DNA from: JBEKTW01 sp049515655
Lineage (GTDB): Bacteria; Bacteroidota; Ignavibacteria; UBA10030; SZUA-254
Length of the DNA: 19,483 nucleotides
Assembly: GCA_049515655.1 (NCBI GenBank)
Contig: JBEKTW010000039.1
Span: 1-19,483, forward strand
Direction: 5' to 3'
This document shows, piece after piece, positions 15,815-19,483 of this stretch (the stretch's first letter is position 1; every line of letters starts with the position of its first letter). The translations under genes were made by a program, and so were the position numbers. Below the pieces are notes generated by a model. That model searched no databases. It was given only the letters and a program-made list of their open reading frames with translations, and had not been told where the DNA came from.

Positions 15815-16705
15815 TTATCTCAGGAACAATACCGCTACCCCGGCAACCGCTATGAATGCCCCCGTGATGGCCCGCCAGGTCAGTCTCTCCTTGTAGATGA
15901 TTCTAACCAACGGCAGCATGAGAATAGGCACTGTCGCCATAATCGTTGCCGCGATGCCGACACTCGTGTGCTCGATGGCAATGAGACTGGATGTTATCCC
16001 GAGAAACGGTCCAAAGACTGAACCGATAACGGTCAGCAGAAAAGCTTTTCGGTCGCGGGAGAATGTCCTGTACGGATGACTGTACCGCTTCGTCATAAGC
16101 GCAAAAGGAAGAAGAACGATCAGTGAAGCCAGGATCCGTACCGCCGTTGCGACAAATCCATTGAGCGTGGATTCACGGAAAGCCATTTTCGCGACGACCA
16201 GCCCGGCGCCCTGGCCTAACGCCGCGAAGAGAGCATAAGTAATTCCAGCGGTGGTAAGTGAAATCCCCGGGGATTCATTCAGTCCCGGCTCAAACACGAC
16301 GATGCTGATTCCCAACAACGTGATGAGCATTCCGAGAACGCCGGTTATGGAAATTCCTTCACCCAGCAGCCAAAAGGCGAGCCCAGCCGCGATGGCGGGA
16401 GCAAGGGACATGAAGAGCATGGTAATCCGCGCGCCAACCTGCTCGTACGCTTTGAACAGGAATGTGTCGCCGAGGGCAAGTCCGATGACACCGCTGACAG
16501 AAAGACTGGCGACTTGTGTGACGGACATCGTGATGTCGAACCGCAATGCCGCGATCAGAAGGACGAGATACCCCGCTGCAAGCATCAAACGCGTGACATT
16601 GACCTGGAACGTCCCCACGCGTTTGGTGGCGGACGCGAACGCCATCGAGCTGCCGGACCAGAAGCAGGCAGTAAGTAGGGCGCTGAACTCACCGAGAAAG
16701 GGCAT
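15815..16705 (-). CDS. EamA/DMT-family transporter
   Basis: A 296-residue protein with about ten hydrophobic segments in two homologous halves (about 5-140 and 150-296), the EamA (PF00892) arrangement of the drug/metabolite transporter superfamily. Typical positions are GEFSALLTACFWSGSSMAF at the start, GDTFLFKAYEQVGARITML in the first half, and SLIAIEHTSVGIAATIMATVP with a positively charged IYKERLTWR loop in the second. The substrate is not predictable. The start ATG 16705 lies 11 bases after the stop of the SUI1-like gene, and it appears to be the last gene of the four-gene operon. Confidence 0.9.
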   Translation of the reverse strand: MPFLGEFSALLTACFWSGSSMAFASATKRVGTFQVNVTRLMLAAGYLVLLIAALRFDITMSVTQVASLSVSGVIGLALGDTFLFKAYEQVGARITMLFMSLAPAIAAGLAFWLLGEGISITGVLGMLITLLGISIVVFEPGLNESPGISLTTAGITYALFAALGQGAGLVVAKMAFRESTLNGFVATAVRILASLIVLLPFALMTKRYSHPYRTFSRDRKAFLLTVIGSVFGPFLGITSSLIAIEHTSVGIAATIMATVPILMLPLVRIIYKERLTWRAITGAFIAVAGVAVLFLR

Positions 16706-16716
16706 TCGGTACGCGC

Positions 16717-16977
16717 TTACATGACGACATAGTGCATTTCCCGGAGTTTTTCTGTTACCTTGACGCGCTGGTCTCCCTGGATTTCAATATTACCGTCTTT
16801 CACCGTGCCGCCCGCACCGCAATGCTGTTTCAGTATTCGTGCAATGTCTTCCATAGTCGCAGGATTATGCTGCAAACCGGAGATCAATGTCACGGTTTTT
16901 CCCTTTCTGCCTTTCGTGTCGAGCGAAACGCAAACGGTCTTCCCTTTCCCGTCATGCGTTTCCGTTTCCTGATCCAT
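16717..16977 (-). CDS. SUI1/YciH-like translation initiation factor (eIF1 homologue)
   Basis: An 86-residue protein from ATG 16977 with the SUI1 fold signature: TKGRKGKTVTLISGL, then CGAGGTVKDGNIEIQGDQR and a C-terminal helix KVTEKLREMHYVV. In bacteria YciH-type proteins bind the 30S subunit and affect start-site fidelity or repress translation under stress; they are not essential IF-3 replacements. The start is uncertain: ATG 16977 has AGGAAA at about 11 bases, whereas GTG 17010 would add 11 residues (MNLLCRRKSTL) and sit only three bases after the upstream stop. It is shorter at the N-terminus than E. coli YciH (108 residues). It is third in the operon. Confidence 0.88.
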   Translation of the reverse strand: MDQETETHDGKGKTVCVSLDTKGRKGKTVTLISGLQHNPATMEDIARILKQHCGAGGTVKDGNIEIQGDQRVKVTEKLREMHYVVM

Positions 16978-17013
16978 GAGCGTTGATTTCCTACGACAAA
17001 GAAGATTCACTCT

Positions 17014-17421
17014 CTATATGATGCCGGCCGGCAAGCGGGTGCGCAGCATCAAGAACAAAAGGCCTATCAGGAAACAAATCGCTGGCCGGGCCCATAGCCT
17101 GATGATGCTGTTCACCTGTGCCGACCCTTTCGGATCCTTGGCATCGTAAAGTACATCAACAGCATCTCCTTCGTTAAAGGCTCCACCAAGCATCCGGAAT
17201 CGAGTATAAATTTTGAATTCGTACACATACTCATTCCTGTCGTGAAATGAGATTAACGCCGGAAATCCACTCCCGGGTTCTGAAAGTCGGCCGGCAGAGG
17301 TCACGGTTCCGCGCGCATGTTCTGCCGAGCGGACAAAGCTCACCGTGCGGAATCCAAAGAACAGTCCGGCACCGATGAGGAGTAACGATACGATAGTAAT
17401 TAATGTTTTGATCCGTTCCAT
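17014..17421 (-). CDS. DUF3592-like membrane protein
   Basis: A 135-residue protein with a transmembrane helix near residues 5-24 and another at about 110-130, framing a beta-rich extracytoplasmic region with ARGTVTSAGRL, YVYEFKIYTRFRM and GDAVDVLYDAKDPKGSAQVNS. That pattern matches the DUF3592 family; no function is established. The start chosen is ATG 17421, four bases after the DUF2148 stop, with AGGA directly before it. A GTG at 17457 would overlap the upstream gene by 32 bases. Translational coupling is likely in either case. Confidence 0.75.
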   Translation of the reverse strand: MERIKTLITIVSLLLIGAGLFFGFRTVSFVRSAEHARGTVTSAGRLSEPGSGFPALISFHDRNEYVYEFKIYTRFRMLGGAFNEGDAVDVLYDAKDPKGSAQVNSIIRLWARPAICFLIGLLFLMLRTRLPAGII

Positions 17422-17425
17422 TCCT

Positions 17426-17965
17426 TTACTTTCTGTCAAAGAAGGGATTCTTTGCACTCACACTCAACGGGATGCCGAATGCGATCTTCACATCTTCGCC
17501 CAGGAGCTTCATTTCCAGCGCCGCCTGCCCGACACTGTACATGATTCTATTGTCAACTCTCGCATCCACTGCAACGCTCACCGCCGACCCGATGGCGATG
17601 CCTAAATCCCCGGGATTAAACACGCACGGTACTTCAGGATGTTTATCTCTCTCGTCACAATTTGGAAAGCCGCACATGTTGCACGACCGGAGACCGACAC
17701 TTTTGAGCCTCGTTCCGATCAGCACAAGCCCGTCTGCCGACAGGATGTTGTTCGCGTCGCGCATGAGATGGGCCATCGTTTCTGCGCGGTTTGCCATTTC
17801 CTTTAGCTTGTCGGAAAGTTTCTGAATTCCCTCTTTGTCCACCATCGCGATTGATAGGTTGTCGATCCCTCTTGCTTTGGGAGCGGTTCGGGCGGCAACA
17901 AGCATGCGTTCGGCCACTTTGCGGACAGTTTCAGCGCGGACGTTTTCTTCAAGTGTTATTTTCAT
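17426..17965 (-). CDS. DUF2148 ferredoxin-domain protein (COG4739)
   Basis: A 179-residue cytoplasmic protein matching the DUF2148/COG4739 family. The central Cys cluster is Cys95-x2-Cys98-x4-Cys103 and Cys114 (SCNMCGFPNC...VPC), enough to hold one 4Fe-4S cluster. The N-terminus (ENVRAETVRKVAERMLVAARTAPKARG) looks like the FMN-contact region of nitroreductase-like folds, and the C-terminal part (GIAIGSAVSVAVDARVDNRIMYSVGQAA) is typical of the family. A redox role is likely but the substrate is unknown. The start ATG 17965 has AAAGGA about ten bases upstream. It is the first gene of a four-gene operon with DUF3592, SUI1-like and EamA genes. Confidence 0.88.
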   Translation of the reverse strand: MKITLEENVRAETVRKVAERMLVAARTAPKARGIDNLSIAMVDKEGIQKLSDKLKEMANRAETMAHLMRDANNILSADGLVLIGTRLKSVGLRSCNMCGFPNCDERDKHPEVPCVFNPGDLGIAIGSAVSVAVDARVDNRIMYSVGQAALEMKLLGEDVKIAFGIPLSVSAKNPFFDRK

Positions 17966-17997
17966 AGCAAATGATTCCTTTATGGTCGCTGGGGATT

Positions 17998-18026
17998 AAG
18001 GTAGCTTTTGTCGGAGAGAAAATCAA
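17998..18026 (-). promoter_or_regulatory. Candidate promoter of the DUF2148-EamA operon
   Basis: Minus-strand TTGATT (18021-18026), 17-base spacer, TACCTT (17998-18003), with a predicted leader of about 26 bases. It sits directly downstream of the terminator at 18048-18081. Confidence 0.5.
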
Positions 18027-18047
18027 CTTCGGGACCACCTCAAATGC

Positions 18048-18081
18048 AAGAAAAAGCCCAATCGAATCACCCGATTGGGCT
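18048..18081 (-). terminator. Rho-independent terminator between the T9SS cargo gene and the DUF2148 operon
   Basis: On the minus strand a perfect ten-base stem AGCCCAATCG / CGATTGGGCT with a seven-base loop is followed by TTTTCTT. On the plus strand no T-tract follows, so it acts for minus-strand transcripts coming from the T9SS gene. Confidence 0.88.
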
Positions 18082-18145
18082 GTAGAGTCCGGTCCCCGAC
18101 CGGACCTACAGGCGGTCCGTTCCGGGGATAATTATCCCTCGCCTG
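18081..18145. repeat. Two adjoining hairpins in the spacer after the T9SS cargo gene
   Basis: First: TGTAG, one bulged A, GTCCGGTC / GACCGGAC, CTACA (18081-18110, three-base loop). Second: outer arms CAGGCG (18109-18114) and CGCCTG (18140-18145) enclosing the perfect 14-bp palindrome GGGATAATTATCCC (18125-18138). They look like REP-type mobile repeats. Confidence 0.65.
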
Positions 18146-18159
18146 TATTGGATATCACC

Positions 18160-18199
18160 TTATCAAAACCCCCGCGACGGAACGCGGGACTTCTGATAA
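18160..18199 (-). terminator. GC hairpin with nested outer arms, possible first terminator of the T9SS cargo gene
   Basis: CCCGCG (18171-18176) and CGCGGG (18183-18188) form the core; TTATCA (18160-18165) and TGATAA (18194-18199) can extend it. On the minus strand the core is followed by GGTTTTGATAAG, so it can act as a terminator about 20 bases past the stop codon. The arm TGATAA is shared with the hairpin at 18194-18220, so the two structures compete. Confidence 0.5.
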
Positions 18200-18220
18200 A
18201 GTGACTTCGTCACTTTATCA
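18194..18220. repeat. Perfect hairpin that contains the stop codon of the T9SS cargo gene
   Basis: TGATAAAGTGAC (18194-18205), loop TTC, GTCACTTTATCA (18209-18220). The stop codon TGA (18210-18212) and the codons for the last residues lie in the right arm, so the conserved gene end itself is mirrored just outside the gene. Confidence 0.75.
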
Positions 18221-19058
18221 TCAGCATCTTCTTGACTTCGACAAACGTTCCTGCAGTCAGTCTGTACGTGTAAATGCCGCTTGGCAGGTTCGAAGCATCC
18301 CATTCCGCCGATTTGTATCCCGCTTCCTGCATCCCGTTCACCAGTGTCGCCACTTCCTCTCCGAGCATGTTGTAAACTTTGAGCGTGACGTAACTGGCCA
18401 CCGGAATCTGATAACGAATGACCGTCGAGGGATTCAGCGGATTGGGGTAATTCTGTTCCACCTTAAATTGCCCCGGGATCCCGCTTGCTCCCGGTCGCAC
18501 ATCCATCGTTGACGTCAAACTGATATCGTCAAAGTAGATGTATGACCATACGGAATTTGCCGCTTGCGCTTTGAAAACAAGAGTTGCGGCCTGGCCTTTA
18601 ATCGCACTCACGTCAATGAAATAATTCGTCCAGGAATATAAATCGTTGTACTGGCAAAGATAACTTGAGCTGATAAGGATACCATTCACACTTACGGAAA
18701 CCAGGGCGCCGACGAACAATCCTCCGCATTCGGATGTATTGGCTGACCTTGTCTGAACCCAGAAACTCAAGTACAGAGGGGCGGTGTTGGGAAGCATGAC
18801 CGTCTGCGTGAGTGAATCGACTTCATAGGAATATCCCCCGAGTCGTCCCATCCAGCTCCCTGAACGAGGAGTCACCGGCGGCTGAATCTCGTTCGAAGCA
18901 AAAAACGGGCCCGTGCCGATCAGCGTATAGCCTCCGGAAGAGTATTCGGTCCATCCCGAGCCGCGGCCGGATTCAAAGTCCCCGTTGACAAACCCCTGGG
19001 CAAAAACCTGAATGGCAACCAACGGAAGAATACTGCAAACCACGATTGCTAGTTTCAT
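18210..19058 (-). CDS. Secreted T9SS cargo protein with a jelly-roll-like domain
   Basis: A 282-residue complete protein. It has signal peptide MKLAIVVCSILPLVAIQVFA (cleavage after residue 20), then a beta-sandwich region (about 21-185) with FVNGDFESGRGSGWTEY near the start and WSYIYFDDISLTST at its end, the pattern of carbohydrate-binding-like jelly rolls. The T9SS type A sorting domain follows (about 197-282): VEQNYPNPLNPSTVIRYQIP, YNMLGEEVATLVNG, LPSGIYTYRLTAG, KKMLMIK. It should be exported by Sec, then moved across the outer membrane by the T9SS and anchored or released. It has no catalytic motif; a binding or adhesive role is inferred. The start ATG 19058 has GAGGGG six bases upstream. 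A paralogous T9SS gene lies directly upstream. Confidence 0.92.
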   Translation of the reverse strand: MKLAIVVCSILPLVAIQVFAQGFVNGDFESGRGSGWTEYSSGGYTLIGTGPFFASNEIQPPVTPRSGSWMGRLGGYSYEVDSLTQTVMLPNTAPLYLSFWVQTRSANTSECGGLFVGALVSVSVNGILISSSYLCQYNDLYSWTNYFIDVSAIKGQAATLVFKAQAANSVWSYIYFDDISLTSTMDVRPGASGIPGQFKVEQNYPNPLNPSTVIRYQIPVASYVTLKVYNMLGEEVATLVNGMQEAGYKSAEWDASNLPSGIYTYRLTAGTFVEVKKMLMIK

Positions 19059-19093
19059 AAGATCCCCTCGCTGCTATTTCTTATCGATATCGG

Positions 19094-19123
19094 CTTATAT
19101 TCCGGGATGCCCGCGTTTTTCCA
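19094..19123 (-). promoter_or_regulatory. Weak promoter candidate of the complete T9SS cargo gene
   Basis: Minus-strand TGGAAA (19118-19123), 18-base spacer, TATAAG (19094-19099), giving a leader of about 30 bases. The -35 match is poor; this is the best I find before ATG 19058. Confidence 0.3.
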
Positions 19124-19194
19124 CTTCACCACAGAGAATTTCCGTTCGTAGAAACGCCCGCCGATGTCCCCCAATAAATCGGCACTTAGGCAAG

Positions 19195-19231
19195 CCCGCC
19201 GACCTGCTCGCCGAAGCGGAGCGTAGGCGGG
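19195..19231. repeat. GC-rich inverted repeat between the two T9SS genes
   Basis: Outer arms CCCGCC (19195-19200) and GGCGGG (19226-19231) enclose imperfect inner arms GCTCGCC / CGGAGC around GAAG. The GGAGCGTAGGCGGG end resembles the sequence after the propeller gene (13403-13415), suggesting a dispersed repeat family. Confidence 0.6.
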
Positions 19232-19276
19232 AGTGGAACGAAGGTGGGACGGCATCGAATACTATTTCAGCATCAA

Positions 19277-19324
19277 TCCCGCGGAAGAACGCGGGACCGC
19301 TGATGAACGCTGATAACAGCTGAT
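19277..19324. repeat. GC hairpin followed by three GCTGAT units at 10-bp spacing
   Basis: TCCCGCG (19277-19283), six-base loop, CGCGGGA (19290-19296). Its core arms CCCGCG/CGCGGG are the same as in the hairpin at 18171-18188, and it lies at a similar place after a T9SS gene. Directly next to it GCTGAT occurs at 19299, 19309 and 19319, exactly one helical turn apart. Confidence 0.65.
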
Positions 19325-19336
19325 TCCAGCACTTCG

Positions 19337-19483
19337 TCATTTTATCATCAACATCTTTCGGACGGACGTATACGTCCCTGCAGTCAGTCTGTAGGTATAA
19401 ATGCCGCTCGGCAAGTTTGTCGCGCTGAACTCTACCGACTTGTACCCCGCATCCTCAGCTCCGTTCACAAGCGTCGCGACTTC
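19337..19483 (-). CDS. C-terminal end of a second T9SS cargo protein (5' part outside the window)
   Basis: Only the last 48 residues are in the window, in a frame open to the edge: EVATLVNGAEDAGYKSVEF, LPSGIYTYRLTAG, VRKMLMIK, then TGA. This is the second half of a T9SS type A sorting domain, so the full gene should encode another secreted surface protein. It is paralogous at its end to the complete cargo gene downstream. The two share the 17-bp identical stretch CCTGCAGTCAGTCTGTA (plus-strand orientation; 19377-19393 and 18250-18266). The nature of the N-terminal part cannot be known from here. Confidence 0.9.
   Translation of the reverse strand, partial: EVATLVNGAEDAGYKSVEFSATNLPSGIYTYRLTAGTYTSVRKMLMIK

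Noticed and set aside
15582..15815. Minus-strand open frame of 77 codons across the spacer after the EamA gene
   Set aside because: It reads through the GC hairpin repeat (PLEKGGEVSSPYQGE), a typical artefact of such repeats, and crosses the peptidase promoter.
19364..19377. Perfect 14-bp palindrome GGACGTATACGTCC
   Set aside because: It lies inside the coding sequence of the sorting domain (GTYTSV) and needs no other explanation.

Overview
The window most likely comes from a bacterium of the Bacteroidota/Ignavibacteria side of the FCB group. Three proteins end in a type IX secretion (T9SS) type A sorting domain with the NYPNPxNP signature. Two further large enzymes are lipoproteins, and a third secreted protein is a VPS10/Asp-box propeller of a kind common in Bacteroidota and Acidobacteria. 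The base composition looks balanced to GC-rich. Unusually for Bacteroidota, the best promoter candidates are of the TTGnnn-17-TAnnnT (housekeeping sigma70) type, and several starts carry a good Shine-Dalgarno. This assignment is inference; no rRNA or other marker lies in the window.

Layout, left to right. At 1-3042 (minus) is a large T9SS cargo protein whose reading frame is broken by one base in a G5 run at 342-346, so its sorting domain is out of frame and also runs off the window edge. At 3425-4958 (minus) a cyclic-nucleotide-binding protein without a DNA-binding domain is tightly coupled to an AI-2E/PerM-type permease. A small lipoprotein (5103-5756, plus) converges on, and overlaps, a TPR-receiver response regulator (5725-6381, minus). 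A lipoprotein debranching-enzyme-like glucosidase with a C-terminal glucodextranase-type module (6637-9672, minus) diverges from a secreted Asp-box propeller protein (10012-13323, plus). Between these two lie a palindrome, a 12-bp tandem repeat and a promoter candidate. A strong terminator follows the propeller gene. Next is an M13 (neprilysin-like) lipoprotein metallopeptidase (13518-15560, minus).

Beyond a GC-rich double-hairpin repeat at 15710-15760 comes a four-gene minus-strand operon: DUF2148 ferredoxin-domain protein, DUF3592 membrane protein, SUI1/YciH-like translation factor and EamA/DMT transporter (17965 down to 15815). The right end holds two tandem T9SS cargo genes (18210-19058, and 19337 to beyond the edge). 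The spacers downstream of their stop codons are packed with inverted and short direct repeats.

Taken together this is a cell-envelope and secretion neighbourhood: surface or periplasmic polymer breakdown (alpha-glucan, peptides), secreted cargo proteins, and small signalling modules (cNMP sensor, receiver). I see no CRISPR array, phage, transposase, tRNA or rRNA, and no clear novel multi-gene defence or biosynthetic system. The points most worth a second look are the frameshift in the first cargo gene, the cNMP-sensor/permease pair, the hairpin clusters after the T9SS genes, and the dyads in the first gene's leader.
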